A stretch of DNA of 11,275 nt from Candidatus Avipropionibacterium avicola (GCA_018715445.1 DVLP01000307.1:1-11275), one strand, 5' to 3'. Positions 1-8,285 are shown, numbered from the stretch's first letter. A program made the numbers and translations. The notes: generated by a model not told the origin, from the sequence alone.

Positions 1-1
1 G

Positions 2-2146
2 ATCCTGGCCGGCGGTGCCATCCACATGCTGCGCGCCCCGCGCCCCGAGGGCCCGGGGGGCAAGGGAGTGATCGGCTGGACCACGCTGCTGCTCGGCATC
101 CTCGGTCTGGTCAACATCGCCAAGGGCTTGCCCCGCCCCGACGCCCCCACCGAGCTGCGCGAGGCCGGCGGCATCCTGGGCTACATCTCGTCCTCACTGC
201 TGTCGGACCTGCTCACCGTGTGGGTGGCGGTGCCGCTGCTGATCCTGCTGTCGATCTTCGGCCTGGTGGTGCTGATCGGCACCCCGCTGCGCCAGATGCC
301 CGGCCGGGTCGCCGCCTGGCGCCGGGACCTGGCCGAGGACTCACGCACCATCCGCGGCGAGGCCGACATCGACTACGACCGCGACGAGGCGTACCAGACC
401 CCGATGGTCGAGGAGCGCCCGAAGCGTCGCGCCCTCGGCCGCTTCCGTCGCGACGAGGAGGCCGACACCGACGAGGTCGATCCGGACGACGAGGAGACCA
501 CCGCCCTGGCTCCGGTCGACGGGGAGGTCGATCCCGATCTGGTGCCCGAGCCCCTCGACGACGACAAGAAGCCGGTCACCGCTGGCCTGCCGCCCTCCGC
601 GCTGAACGTCCACGAGCCCGAGCCGGATCCGCCGGCCCACACGCCGATCCCGCAGCGGGTCGAGCAGTTGCAGCTCTCCGGTGACGTGCAGTACGTGCTG
701 CCGGAGTCCGAGGTGCTGAAGGCCGGTACGCCCCACAAGTCGCGCACCACCGCCTCCGACGACGTGGTGGCCCGCCTGATGGGCGTGATGGAGCAGTTCG
801 ACATCGACGCCCAGGTCACCGGCTACACCCGTGGCCCGACCGTGACCCGCTACGAGCTCGAGCTCGGTCCGGCGGTCAAGGTGGAGAAGGTCACCGCGCT
901 CAGCAAGAACATCTCGTACGCCGTCGCGTCCAACGAGGTCCGGATCCTGTCGCCGATCCCGGGCAAGTCGGCGATCGGCATCGAGATCCCCAACACCGAC
1001 AAGGAAATCGTCTCCCTCGGTGACGTGTTGCGCTCGTCGAAGGCCCGCAACGACCACCACCCGATGACCGTCGGGCTGGGCAAGGACGTCGAGGGCGGGT
1101 TCGTGATCGCCAACCTGGCCAAGATGCCGCACCTGCTGATCGCCGGTGCCACCGGCGCCGGCAAGTCGGGGGTCATCAACGCGATGATCACCTCGATCAT
1201 GATGCGGGCCACTCCGGACGAGGTTCGGCTGATGCTGGTCGACCCGAAGCGGGTCGAGCTCACCGTGTACGAAGGCATCCCGCACCTGGTCACCCCGATC
1301 ATCACCAGCCCGAAGAAGGCCGCCGAGGCCCTGCAGTGGGTGGTGAAGGAGATGGACCAGCGCTACGACGACCTGGCCGCCTTCGGCTTCCGTCACGTCG
1401 ACGACTTCAACAAGGCAGTCAGCTCCGGGCAGTTGAAGGCACCGGAGGGCTCCGAGCGGGTGCTGGCGCCCTATCCGTACCTGTTGGTCGTGGTCGACGA
1501 GCTCGCCGACCTGATGATGGTCGCCCCGCGTGACGTCGAGGACTCGGTGGTGCGGATCACCCAGTTGGCCCGGGCCGCCGGTATCCACCTGGTGCTGGCC
1601 ACCCAGCGCCCCTCGACCGATGTCGTGACCGGTCTGATCAAGGCCAATGTGCCCAGCCGGCTGGCGTTGGCGACGTCGTCGATGACCGACTCGCGGGTGG
1701 TGCTGGACCAGCCCGGTGCCGAGAAGCTGGTCGGCCAGGGTGACAGCCTGTTCCTGCCGATGGGGGCCGGCAAGCCGACCCGCGTCCAGGGCGCCTGGGT
1801 CTCCGAGAGCGAGGTCCGCGCGGTCGCCAAGCACATCAGCAACCAGGTGGCCCCGCAGTACCGCGAGGACGTCCAGGCAGCCCAGGAGGCACCCAAGGTC
1901 GCCGAGGACATCGGCGACGACCTGGAGCTGGTGCTGCAGGCCGTCGAACTGGTGGTCAACCTGCAACTCGGATCGACCTCGATGCTGCAGCGCAAGCTGC
2001 GGGTCGGGTTCGCCAAGGCCGGGCGCCTGATGGACATCCTCGAGACCCGCGGGGTCGTCGGGCCGTCGGAGGGCTCCAAGCCGCGTGAGGTGCTGGTCAA
2101 GCCGGACGACCTCGACGACGTGCTCACCAACCTGCGCAACGGCTAG
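2..2146 (+). CDS. ftsK: DNA translocase FtsK/SpoIIIE, 5'-truncated by the window edge
   Basis: FtsK is a septum-anchored, ATP-driven double-stranded DNA pump that clears the chromosome from the closing septum and aligns the dif region. The frame is open to base 2, and the residues before the ATG at 26 read as more membrane-anchor sequence, so the true start lies upstream. Counting from that ATG (706 residues), hydrophobic segments at about 15-32 and 61-86 are the last membrane spans. Residues 104-182 form a strongly acidic, low-complexity linker. The RecA-like motor follows, with Walker A GATGAGKS at 374-381 (K380) and Walker [11 protein letters not shown] at 486-495 (D491, E492). A C-terminal winged-helix gamma domain (about 633-695), which in this family reads polar KOPS-type sequences and contacts XerD, is intact. 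The motor and gamma domain leave little doubt about the family. The next gene begins 16 nt downstream. Confidence 0.97.
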   Translation: MLAGGAIHMLRAPRPEGPGGKGVIGWTTLLLGILGLVNIAKGLPRPDAPTELREAGGILGYISSSLLSDLLTVWVAVPLLILLSIFGLVVLIGTPLRQMPGRVAAWRRDLAEDSRTIRGEADIDYDRDEAYQTPMVEERPKRRALGRFRRDEEADTDEVDPDDEETTALAPVDGEVDPDLVPEPLDDDKKPVTAGLPPSALNVHEPEPDPPAHTPIPQRVEQLQLSGDVQYVLPESEVLKAGTPHKSRTTASDDVVARLMGVMEQFDIDAQVTGYTRGPTVTRYELELGPAVKVEKVTALSKNISYAVASNEVRILSPIPGKSAIGIEIPNTDKEIVSLGDVLRSSKARNDHHPMTVGLGKDVEGGFVIANLAKMPHLLIAGATGAGKSGVINAMITSIMMRATPDEVRLMLVDPKRVELTVYEGIPHLVTPIITSPKKAAEALQWVVKEMDQRYDDLAAFGFRHVDDFNKAVSSGQLKAPEGSERVLAPYPYLLVVVDELADLMMVAPRDVEDSVVRITQLARAAGIHLVLATQRPSTDVVTGLIKANVPSRLALATSSMTDSRVVLDQPGAEKLVGQGDSLFLPMGAGKPTRVQGAWVSESEVRAVAKHISNQVAPQYREDVQAAQEAPKVAEDIGDDLELVLQAVELVVNLQLGSTSMLQRKLRVGFAKAGRLMDILETRGVVGPSEGSKPREVLVKPDDLDDVLTNLRNG

Positions 2147-2150
2147 GGCG

Positions 2151-2156
2151 TAACCT
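2151..2156 (+). promoter_or_regulatory. Candidate -10 element (TAACCT) of the araC-type gene
   Basis: TAACCT fits the actinobacterial TAnnnT -10 pattern and ends 6 nt before the ATG at 2163. Transcription would therefore start at or within a base or two of the start codon, giving a leaderless mRNA. No Shine-Dalgarno precedes that ATG, which agrees with this. I see no convincing -35. The call rests on position and pattern only. Confidence 0.35.
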
Positions 2157-2162
2157 CGGGCC

Positions 2163-2939
2163 ATGGCGAGCATGGTCGTCCCCGAGTCGCTGCGGTCGTA
2201 CCTGCACTCCGTGGTCGGTTACCACGAGGTGATGGCGCCGCAGGCGGTGCACCACGGGCTGCCGTCGCCGTACCTGACCGTCGTGCTGGCCTTCGACCAG
2301 CCACTGGACTGTGGCTGGATGCGGGGCCGTGAGGACCGGGCGCGTTACTGGACCTGTGCGGCCGGGCTGCACACCGCGCCGGCGCTGATCCGGACCCACG
2401 GGTTCCAGTACGGCATCCAGCTCAGCCTGACGCCACGCGGTGCCCGCGCCCTGCTCGGGCTGCCCGCCTCGGCGCTCGCCGGAGCGATGACCACCTCCGA
2501 GGACCTGCCGTACGGCGTCGGTCCCGACCTGCACGCCCGGTTGGCGGAGGCACCCGACTGGCCCACCCGCTGGCAGGTCCTCACCGAGGCCTTCACGACA
2601 CGGTTCCTCGGTGACACGGGTGCGCGCCCCGAGGTCGACCGGGCATGGCAGCTGCTGATGCGCAGCGACGGCCGGGCACGGGTGAGCGAGATCGCCGACC
2701 ACGTCGGCTGGGGTCGGCGCCGGCTGCTGCGGGAGTTCCGCGCCGAGTACGGGGTGGGTCCCAAGGAGGCCGCCATGACGATGCGGTTCGACCGAGCGGT
2801 GCGGTCAGTGCGCGCCGGTGGCTCCCTGGCCGAGGTCGCCGCCGGGTGTGGTTATGCCGACCAGGCCCACATGACCCGCGACTTCACGGTGCTCGGCGGC
2901 GGCACACCGCTGGGCCTGCGGGACCCTTGGATCGACTGA
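2163..2939 (+). CDS. AraC-family transcriptional regulator
   Basis: This is a 258-residue DNA-binding regulator. The C-terminal third is an AraC/XylS double helix-turn-helix domain. The first recognition unit spans about 173-194 (RVSEIADHVGWGRRRLLREF) and the second about 222-243 (LAEVAAGCGYADQAHMTRDF), ending in the family-typical TPLGLR near 248-253. The N-terminal half (about 1-150, with PSPYLTVVLAFD at 35-45 and GLHTAPALI at 68-76) is not the classic arabinose-binding cupin. It resembles the N-terminal domain called DUF6597 in many actinobacterial AraC proteins, which is recalled and not searched. The ATG at 2163 is the first in frame; a second ATG lies at 2172. The gene follows ftsK by 16 nt but probably has its own promoter. 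A VOC protein gene follows after 49 nt, and regulation of it by this protein is plausible. The effector is unknown. Confidence 0.88.
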   Translation: MASMVVPESLRSYLHSVVGYHEVMAPQAVHHGLPSPYLTVVLAFDQPLDCGWMRGREDRARYWTCAAGLHTAPALIRTHGFQYGIQLSLTPRGARALLGLPASALAGAMTTSEDLPYGVGPDLHARLAEAPDWPTRWQVLTEAFTTRFLGDTGARPEVDRAWQLLMRSDGRARVSEIADHVGWGRRRLLREFRAEYGVGPKEAAMTMRFDRAVRSVRAGGSLAEVAAGCGYADQAHMTRDFTVLGGGTPLGLRDPWID

Positions 2940-2988
2940 GCGCCCATTTCTTCAAGACCGGGCGGTGGGGCAGTGGCACGGTGGAGCC

Positions 2989-3390
2989 ATGACCAATCCA
3001 CAGCTGTTCCACTCCCTGCAGTTCACCGACGTCGACGCGGCCATCGACTGGCTGCGGGCCGTCGGCTTCACCGAGGCGGCCTGCTACCGCGACGAGAGCG
3101 GTGCGGTCGTCCATGCCCAGTACCGCTGGCGTGACAACGGCGGCATCATGTTCGGCTCGGTGACCCGGGCCGATGACGACGACTCCACCTGGACCCGCTC
3201 CGCCGGCCACGGCCAGTGCTACTGCGTGGTCGAGACCGATGACGAGGTCGACCGTGTCCACGATGCTGCCGTCGCGGCCGGGGCCACCTCGATCCAGGCC
3301 CCCTCCAGCCCCGACTACGGCGGTCGCAGCTGCGCGGTCCAGGACCGTGAGGGCAATCAGTGGAGCTTCGGCTCCTACCGCGGTGAGTGA
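2989..3390 (+). CDS. VOC superfamily (glyoxalase/bleomycin-resistance fold) protein
   Basis: This is a small single-domain protein of 133 residues. It shows two halves expected of the paired beta-alpha-beta-beta-beta VOC fold. The first half has HSLQFTDVDAAIDWLRAVGF at 8-27 and GGIMFGSV at 51-58. The second half has QCYCVVETDDEVDRVHDAA at 76-94 and the characteristic DREGNQWSFGSY near 119-130. The ATG at 2989 is chosen over an in-frame GTG at 2965 because GGTGGAG lies just upstream and the fold begins about eight residues in. Of the four metal-ligand positions of glyoxalase I, I see only one obvious candidate (H8), so an enzyme activity cannot be assigned. A binding or resistance role, or a PhnB-like unknown role, is equally possible. 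The AraC-type regulator immediately upstream is the likely controller. The gene converges on the aldo/keto reductase with 13 nt between stop codons. Confidence 0.87.
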   Translation: MTNPQLFHSLQFTDVDAAIDWLRAVGFTEAACYRDESGAVVHAQYRWRDNGGIMFGSVTRADDDDSTWTRSAGHGQCYCVVETDDEVDRVHDAAVAAGATSIQAPSSPDYGGRSCAVQDREGNQWSFGSYRGE

Positions 3391-3406
3391 CTGATCGGGT
3401 GACTCA
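3384..3406. terminator. Weak hairpin at a convergent gene junction
   Basis: TGAGTGAC (3384-3391) and GTGACTCA (3399-3406) can form an 8-bp stem with one internal G-G mismatch and a 7-nt loop. The arms contain the stop codons of the two convergent genes. There is no T-run on either side, so it is at best a weak bidirectional terminator or a mRNA 3'-end stabiliser. It may be chance. Confidence 0.25.
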
Positions 3407-4378
3407 GGGGATCTGACCGGTGCGGCGCAGCTCGGCCCACAGCTCGGCCGGCACCGGTTCGTTGAGACGGGCGATCGTCTCGCGGGCCTGGTCGGGGGTG
3501 GCTGCCCCGGTGACGGTGGCGATGCACGGCTCGTACTGCAACCCGAACTGCAGCGCCGCGGTCGGCAACTCGACGCCGTACCGCTCGCAGGTCTCGGCCA
3601 GCGTGACGGCCCGGTCGAAGATCTCCTCGGGGACACCGCCGTAGTCGAAGTGCGAGCTGCGCTGCGGAGGATGGGTCGCCAGCAGACCGGAGTTGAACGG
3701 GGCGGTCGCCAGGATCGCCACGTCGGTCGCCTCGCAGGTCTCCAGCAGCTCGGGGTGGGCCGGATGGGTCAGCAGGGTGAACCCGCCGGCCACCATCACC
3801 AGATCGATGCCACCGTGGTCGACCGCCAACTGCAGGGTCGGCACCGACTTGCTGCCGACGCCGATCCAGCCGATCAGGCCCTCATCCTTCAACGCCCGGC
3901 AACCCGGGATCGCGGTGGCGAGGTGCTCGGACGCAGTGCCCTCAGCCGCCTCCTCGGGGTCATGGATGTGCAGCGCATCGACCCGGTCCAGACCGAGCCG
4001 TTCCAAGGACTCGACCAAGGACCGTCGTACGCCGTCGCTGCTGTAGTCCTCGACCCGGCGACGGCCACCGTCGACGACGAACCCTTCGGACTCGCCGGCC
4101 GGTACGGCGTCGTCGGCCACGATCAGCCGGCCCACCTTGGTGGACAGGAAGAACTCGTCACGTGGCTTGGTCTGCAGGAACCGTCCGAGGCGTTCCTCGG
4201 CCAGGCCGAGCCCGTAGTGGGGCGCAGAGTCGAAGTGCCGCACCCCGGCGTCCCAGGCGGCCTCGAACAAGGCCGTCGCCTCGTCGTCGGACATCGGCGT
4301 GAACAGGTTGCCGGCATTGGCCGAGCCGAACCCGATCCGGCCGAAGGAGTCGACGCGACGGTGCATGGTGCTGATCAT
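3404..4378 (-). CDS. Aldo/keto reductase (aldose/pyridoxal dehydrogenase-like)
   Basis: This is a 324-residue NAD(P)-dependent (beta/alpha)8-barrel oxidoreductase of normal family length. The AKR catalytic tetrad is visible: D50 and Y55 in RHFDSAPHYGLGLAEERLG (47-65), K81 in LSTKVGR (78-84), and H139 in ALHIHDPEE. The pattern GNLF near 23-26, DSAPHYGLGLAE and LSTKVGR resemble the subgroup that holds L-fucose/D-threo-aldose dehydrogenases and the pyridoxal 4-dehydrogenase AKR15. The likely direction is therefore oxidation of a sugar or aldehyde, although the substrate cannot be read from sequence. The ATG at 4378-4376 follows the metB stop by 1 nt, so translation is probably coupled; a second ATG lies four codons on. 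It is the last gene of a three-gene operon behind two PLP enzymes, which makes a PLP-vitamer or carbonyl-detoxifying role an interesting but unproven option. Confidence 0.9.
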   Translation of the reverse strand: MISTMHRRVDSFGRIGFGSANAGNLFTPMSDDEATALFEAAWDAGVRHFDSAPHYGLGLAEERLGRFLQTKPRDEFFLSTKVGRLIVADDAVPAGESEGFVVDGGRRRVEDYSSDGVRRSLVESLERLGLDRVDALHIHDPEEAAEGTASEHLATAIPGCRALKDEGLIGWIGVGSKSVPTLQLAVDHGGIDLVMVAGGFTLLTHPAHPELLETCEATDVAILATAPFNSGLLATHPPQRSSHFDYGGVPEEIFDRAVTLAETCERYGVELPTAALQFGLQYEPCIATVTGAATPDQARETIARLNEPVPAELWAELRRTGQIP

Positions 4379-4379
4379 G

Positions 4380-5552
4380 TCACGTGGCGGCGCGGTCCAG
4401 GCCGAGTCGGAGGTCGGCGACCAGGTCGTCGGCGGGCTCGATGCCGACCGAGAGTCGGATCAGGCCCTCCTTGATCCCGGCGACCGTGCGGGCCTCGGGC
4501 GACATCGAGGCGTGGGTCATGGTGCCCGGGTGGGCGATCAGGCTCTCCACCCCGCCAAGCGATTCGGCGAGCGAGAAGTAACCCAGACCCTGGACCAGCC
4601 GCTCCGCCGCAGCCGCACCACCACGCAGGTCGAACGACAACATGGCACCGAAGCCGTCCTGCTGGCGGGCCGCGAGCTCATGGCCCGGGTGCGACTCGAG
4701 CCCGGGGTAGTACACGGTCTCGACGGCCTCGTGGGAGCTGAGCAGGTCGACCACGGCGGCCGTGTTCTCCTGGTGCACGCGCATCCGGGCGTCCAGGGTG
4801 CGAAGCCCCCGCAGGGTCAGCCACGAGTCGAACGGGCTGCCGGTGACGCCGATGACATTGCCCCAGCGCTTCACCTCGGCGGCCCGCTCCGGGCTGGCCC
4901 CGACCACGGCACCACCGACGATGTCGGAGTGGCCGTTGATGTACTTCGTGGTCGAGTGGACCACCAGGTCGACACCGAACTCGAAGGGACGCTGCAGGAT
5001 CGGCGAGCAGAAGGTGTTGTCGGCCACCGAGACCGCGCCGACGGCCTTCGACGCGGCCGCCAGCGCGGCCAGGTCGGTGATCCGCAGCAACGGGTTCGAC
5101 GGGGTCTCCAACCACACCATGGCCGGGCGGATCTCGGAGATCCGGGCGACCGCGGTCTCGGTGTCGGTCAGGTCGAGGGTCTCGATCGTGAAGTAGCCCT
5201 GCTCGGCCAGGTGCTGGAACACCCGCCACGAGCCGCCGTAGCAGTCGTGGGGGATGACCAGCACGTCGCCGGGACGCAGGTGCGAGACCAGGACCAGGGT
5301 GATCGCGGAGATGCCGGTCGAGGTGATCACCGCATCGGCACCACCCTCGAGCGTGGCGATCGCCTCACCGAGCAGGTCGCGGGTCGGGTTGCCACTGCGG
5401 GTGTAGTCGTACTCGCGGGCCTTGCCGAACCCCTCGAAGGTGAAGTTGGTCGAGAAGTAGACCGGCGGGGTGACCGCACCGTGGGCGGTGTCGGAGTCGA
5501 TCCCGGTACGGATGGCACGACCGAGACGCGAAGGGACGAAGGGATCAGTCAT
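4380..5552 (-). CDS. metB: Cystathionine gamma-synthase (MetB)
   Basis: This PLP-dependent gamma-replacement enzyme joins an O-activated homoserine with cysteine to give cystathionine, the transsulfuration step toward methionine. The protein has 390 residues, the usual length for the Cys/Met metabolism PLP family. The PLP lysine is K203 in VVHSTTKYINGHSD. D178 in SVADNTF contacts the pyridine nitrogen. Y50 and R52 in YDYTRSGNPTR are the phosphate contacts given by the neighbouring subunit, and Y105 in PHDCYGGSWR stacks on the cofactor. GFGAMLSFDL and the C-terminal SLAESLGGVESLIAHPGTMT match MetB better than methionine gamma-lyase. Some actinobacterial members also have lyase activity, so a bifunctional synthase/lyase cannot be excluded. 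The start is 3 nt after the aminotransferase stop, with GGTG overlapping that stop as a weak ribosome site. It is the middle gene of the operon. Confidence 0.93.
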   Translation of the reverse strand: MTDPFVPSRLGRAIRTGIDSDTAHGAVTPPVYFSTNFTFEGFGKAREYDYTRSGNPTRDLLGEAIATLEGGADAVITSTGISAITLVLVSHLRPGDVLVIPHDCYGGSWRVFQHLAEQGYFTIETLDLTDTETAVARISEIRPAMVWLETPSNPLLRITDLAALAAASKAVGAVSVADNTFCSPILQRPFEFGVDLVVHSTTKYINGHSDIVGGAVVGASPERAAEVKRWGNVIGVTGSPFDSWLTLRGLRTLDARMRVHQENTAAVVDLLSSHEAVETVYYPGLESHPGHELAARQQDGFGAMLSFDLRGGAAAAERLVQGLGYFSLAESLGGVESLIAHPGTMTHASMSPEARTVAGIKEGLIRLSVGIEPADDLVADLRLGLDRAAT

Positions 5553-5555
5553 CGC

Positions 5556-6758
5556 TCACCACACCTGGGCCAGGCCGTCGACCACGCGGTCGATGTTGCC
5601 GGGGTTGAGGGCGGGGATCGCCAGCCGGCCCGAGTCGAGCCCGTACAGCGCGAAGTCCTCGCGGAGCCGTACCATCTGCTCCTTCGAGAGCCCGGAGTAG
5701 CTGAACATCCCGTTCTGGTCGGTGATGTGGGAGGCATCCACATCGGGGCGGGCCTGCTTGAGCCCGTCGACCAGCGCGGTCCGCATCTGCTTGATCCGGT
5801 CCCGCATCTCGCCGAGCTCGGACTCCCACAGCACCCGCAGCTGGTCGTCGGCCAGCACGGTCGCCACGATCGAGGCGCCGTTGGTGGGCGGGTTGGAGTA
5901 GGTCGTCCGGACGATGATCTTCAGCTGGCTCAGCACCCGGGCGGCCTCGTCGGCATCGTCACAGACGACCGCCAGCGCGCCGATCCGCTCGCCGTACAGG
6001 CTGAAGGTCTTGGAGAACGAGGTCGTCACGAAGACCGGCCCCGAGGCGGCGAAGCGACGCACCGCGGCACCGTCCTCGGCCAGTCCGGTCGCGAAGCCCT
6101 GGTAGGCCATGTCCAGCAGCGGCACCAGGCCACGCTCCCGCACGACCTGCTCGACGCGGGCCCAGTCCTGCTCGCCCAGGTCGTAGCCGGTCGGGTTGTG
6201 GCAGCAGGCGTGCAGCACCACGACGGTGCCGGCCTCGGCCTCACCGAGCGCGGCGACCATGGCGTCGACGTCGACCCGGTGACCGGTGGCGTCGTAGTAC
6301 GGGTACTGCTGCACGTCGAACCCGGCCCGGCTGAACAGGGCGTTGTGGTTCTCCCAGCTCGGCGTGCTGATCAGCAGCTTGGCGTTCGGCGAGACCGCCC
6401 GCAGGAAGTCACCGGCGATCTTGAGGCTGCCGGTGCCGCCCAGTCCCTGGACCACGGCCACCCGGTCGCGGGGGGCCGCTGCCGCGCCGGTGACCGGGTC
6501 GTCGAGGACCAGGCCGGCGACCAGGTCGTCGTACGCCTTCAGTCCGTCGATCGGCAGGTAGCCGTACGGGGCCCGTCCCTGCGCGAGCTGCTGCTGGGCC
6601 TGCTGGACGCACTTCAACAGCGGAACCTTGCCGGACTCGTCCATGTAGACGCCGACCCCGAGGTTGACCTTGGTCTGACGATCGTCGGCCTGGAAGGCCT
6701 CGGTCAGACCGAGGATGGGGTCGCGAGGGGCACGTTCGACACTGCTCAGCAGACTCAT
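5556..6758 (-). CDS. Aromatic/aspartate aminotransferase, TyrB/AspC type (class I-alpha)
   Basis: This is a PLP-dependent aminotransferase that moves amino groups between aspartate or aromatic amino acids and 2-oxoglutarate or other 2-oxo acids. It has 400 residues from the chosen ATG at 6758. The order of motifs follows E. coli Tyr[11 protein letters not shown] (13-22), KVNLGVGVY (30-38), GGTGSLK (107-113), PSWENH with W135, HACCHNPTG with N188, D216 and Y219 in [10 protein letters not shown], the PLP lysine K250 in [16 protein letters not shown] with R258, and R378 near the C-terminus as the carboxylate-binding arginine. A GTG at 6791 would add 11 residues, but TyrB homologues begin near the chosen ATG. 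No strong ribosome site precedes it; CAGGCT (6771-6766, - strand) ends 7 nt upstream and could be a -10 of a leaderless mRNA. It is the first gene of the operon. Substrate preference among Asp, Tyr/Phe and the methionine oxo acid is undetermined. Confidence 0.93.
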   Translation of the reverse strand: MSLLSSVERAPRDPILGLTEAFQADDRQTKVNLGVGVYMDESGKVPLLKCVQQAQQQLAQGRAPYGYLPIDGLKAYDDLVAGLVLDDPVTGAAAAPRDRVAVVQGLGGTGSLKIAGDFLRAVSPNAKLLISTPSWENHNALFSRAGFDVQQYPYYDATGHRVDVDAMVAALGEAEAGTVVVLHACCHNPTGYDLGEQDWARVEQVVRERGLVPLLDMAYQGFATGLAEDGAAVRRFAASGPVFVTTSFSKTFSLYGERIGALAVVCDDADEAARVLSQLKIIVRTTYSNPPTNGASIVATVLADDQLRVLWESELGEMRDRIKQMRTALVDGLKQARPDVDASHITDQNGMFSYSGLSKEQMVRLREDFALYGLDSGRLAIPALNPGNIDRVVDGLAQVW

Positions 6759-6783
6759 GGGGCCAAGCCTGCCACGATCCGGT

Positions 6784-6793
6784 GGGTGCACCC
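6784..6793. promoter_or_regulatory. Perfect palindrome in a divergent promoter region (candidate operator)
   Basis: GGGTGCACCC is a perfect 10-bp palindrome. It extends to GTGGGTGCACCCCAC (6782-6796) if one extra C (6794) is allowed. Its centre (6788.5) is almost exactly midway between the two divergent start codons (6758 on - and 6821 on +), and it covers the position where the rimO -35 would lie. This placement suits a repressor or activator site shared by the two operons. No known regulator motif is recognised. Confidence 0.35.
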
Positions 6794-6805
6794 CACTCAG
6801 TGATG

Positions 6806-6811
6806 GATACT
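6806..6811 (+). promoter_or_regulatory. Candidate -10 element (GATACT) of the rimO operon
   Basis: GATACT differs from the good -10 sequence TATACT only at the first base and ends 9 nt before the chosen rimO ATG at 6821. The predicted transcript would begin about 3 nt before the start codon, so it would be leaderless or nearly so. No clear -35 is visible; the position expected for it lies inside the palindrome at 6784-6793. Confidence 0.4.
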
Positions 6812-6820
6812 GGAACGGTC

Positions 6821-8281
6821 ATGACACAGACTTCACTCACGCCCGTCCACCTCGTCACCCTCGGCTGCGCCCGCAACGAGGTCGATTCCGCCGAGCTCGC
6901 TGCCCGCCTGGAGGCCGGTGGCTTCCAGCTGGTCGACGACCCCGAGTCCGCCGAGGCCGTGATGGTCAACACCTGCGGATTCATCGAGCAGGCCAAGAAG
7001 GACTCGATCGACCAGATCATCGAGGCCTCCGACGCCAAGGACCGCGGTCAGGCCAAGGCCGTCGTCGCGGTCGGCTGCATGGCCGAGCGGTACGGCGCCG
7101 AGCTGGCCGACAACCTGACCGAGGCCGATGCGGTGCTCGGCTTCGACGACTATCCCGACATCGCCGCCAAGCTCCAGTCGATCATCAACGGTGAGCGCCA
7201 CACCTCCCACCAGCCGCGGGACCGGCGCCAGCTGCTGCCGATCAGCCCGGTCGCGCGTCCCGCGGTCGCCGACCGAGGACAGGTGCCCGGGCATGGCTCG
7301 GGGGACGAGACGGCCGGACGTCCGGCCTCCGGGCCGCCGGTGCTGCGGCGTCGGATCGGCGACGGGCCGATGGCACCGCTGAAGCTGGCGTCCGGCTGTG
7401 ACCGACGGTGCAGCTTCTGCGCGATCCCGTCGTTCCGTGGTGCCTATCTGTCGCGGCCGATCGACGAGGTGGTCGCCGAGGCCGAGTGGATGGTCTCCAC
7501 CGGGGTCCGCGAAACCTTCCTGGTCAGTGAGAACTCCTCCTCGTACGGCAAGGACCTCGGTGACATCCGGATGTTGGAGAAGCTGCTGCCGCAGCTGGCC
7601 CGCATCGACGGACTCGACTGGGTGCGGGTCTCCTACCTGCAACCGGCCGAAGTCCGCCCCGGCCTGATCGAGACCATGGTCGGCACCGAGGGCGTGGTGC
7701 CCTACTTCGACCTCAGCTTCCAGCATGCCGCGCCCACGGTGTTGCGACGGATGCGGCGCTTCGGCGATCCGGACCGGTTCCTCGGGTTGCTGGAGCAGAT
7801 CCGAGGACTGGCACCGAACGCCGGGATCCGCAGCAACTTCATCGTCGGCTTCCCGGGTGAGACCGAGGACGACGTGGCGATCCTGTCCGACTTCCTGACC
7901 GAGGCCCGGCTCGACGTGGTGGGCGTGTTCGCCTACTCCGACGAGGAGGGCACCGAGGCGGTCGGCCTGGACGGCCACCTCGACAGCGACGAGATCGAGG
8001 CCCGTGCCGACGAGCTGCGCGACCTGGCCGATGCCCTGGTCGACGAGCGGGCCGCCGAACGGATCGGGGAGCGGGTCGAGGTGCTCGTCGAGTCGATCGG
8101 GTCCGAGGACGATCCGCAGGCCGAGGTCGTGCTCGGCCGGGCCGCCCACCAGGGCCCTGACGTCGACGGGATCGTGACCGTCGAGACCGGCCGGGAGCAC
8201 CGCATCGGTGACTTGGTCACCGCCACCGTCACCGACAGCGACGGCGCCGACCTGGTCGCGGTCGAGAACGAAGGAAGCTGA
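6821..8281 (+). CDS. rimO: Ribosomal protein S12 methylthiotransferase RimO
   Basis: RimO is a radical-SAM enzyme that adds a methylthio group to the conserved aspartate of ribosomal protein S12. It has 486 residues. The N-terminal MTTase domain carries the three cysteines of the auxiliary iron-sulfur cluster: C16 ([11 protein letters not shown]), C52 (NTCGF) and C86 (VGCMAERY). The radical-SAM motif is C193, C197 and C200 in [17 protein letters not shown]. Downstream are [18 protein letters not shown] and [12 protein letters not shown], which favour RimO over MiaB, and a C-terminal TRAM-type RNA-binding region from about residue 420. A proline/glycine-rich linker (about 128-182) separates the two iron-sulfur domains, as I recall from other actinobacterial RimO proteins. 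The ATG at 6821 is preferred to those at 6803 or the GTG at 6782 because the conserved domain begins about ten residues in and the -10 fits. It heads a rimO-pgsA-cinA operon. Confidence 0.96.
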   Translation: MTQTSLTPVHLVTLGCARNEVDSAELAARLEAGGFQLVDDPESAEAVMVNTCGFIEQAKKDSIDQIIEASDAKDRGQAKAVVAVGCMAERYGAELADNLTEADAVLGFDDYPDIAAKLQSIINGERHTSHQPRDRRQLLPISPVARPAVADRGQVPGHGSGDETAGRPASGPPVLRRRIGDGPMAPLKLASGCDRRCSFCAIPSFRGAYLSRPIDEVVAEAEWMVSTGVRETFLVSENSSSYGKDLGDIRMLEKLLPQLARIDGLDWVRVSYLQPAEVRPGLIETMVGTEGVVPYFDLSFQHAAPTVLRRMRRFGDPDRFLGLLEQIRGLAPNAGIRSNFIVGFPGETEDDVAILSDFLTEARLDVVGVFAYSDEEGTEAVGLDGHLDSDEIEARADELRDLADALVDERAAERIGERVEVLVESIGSEDDPQAEVVLGRAAHQGPDVDGIVTVETGREHRIGDLVTATVTDSDGADLVAVENEGS

Positions 8282-8285
8282 GGCG

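Noticed and set aside
341..2173. A 610-codon open frame on the - strand opposite ftsK
   Set aside because: It is a mirror of the high third-position GC of ftsK. Its translation is rich in His/Gln/Asp/Gly/Arg without family motifs, and ftsK explains the DNA fully.
2941..2964. CGCCC...GGGCG inverted repeat before the VOC gene as a terminator or operator
   Set aside because: The arms are only 5 bp around a 14-nt loop in GC-rich DNA with no T-run, so chance is likely.
4299..6803. An 834-codon + strand open frame opposite the AKR-metB-aminotransferase operon
   Set aside because: It spans three well-supported genes on the other strand, has low-complexity composition and no recognisable domain. 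It is an antisense shadow.
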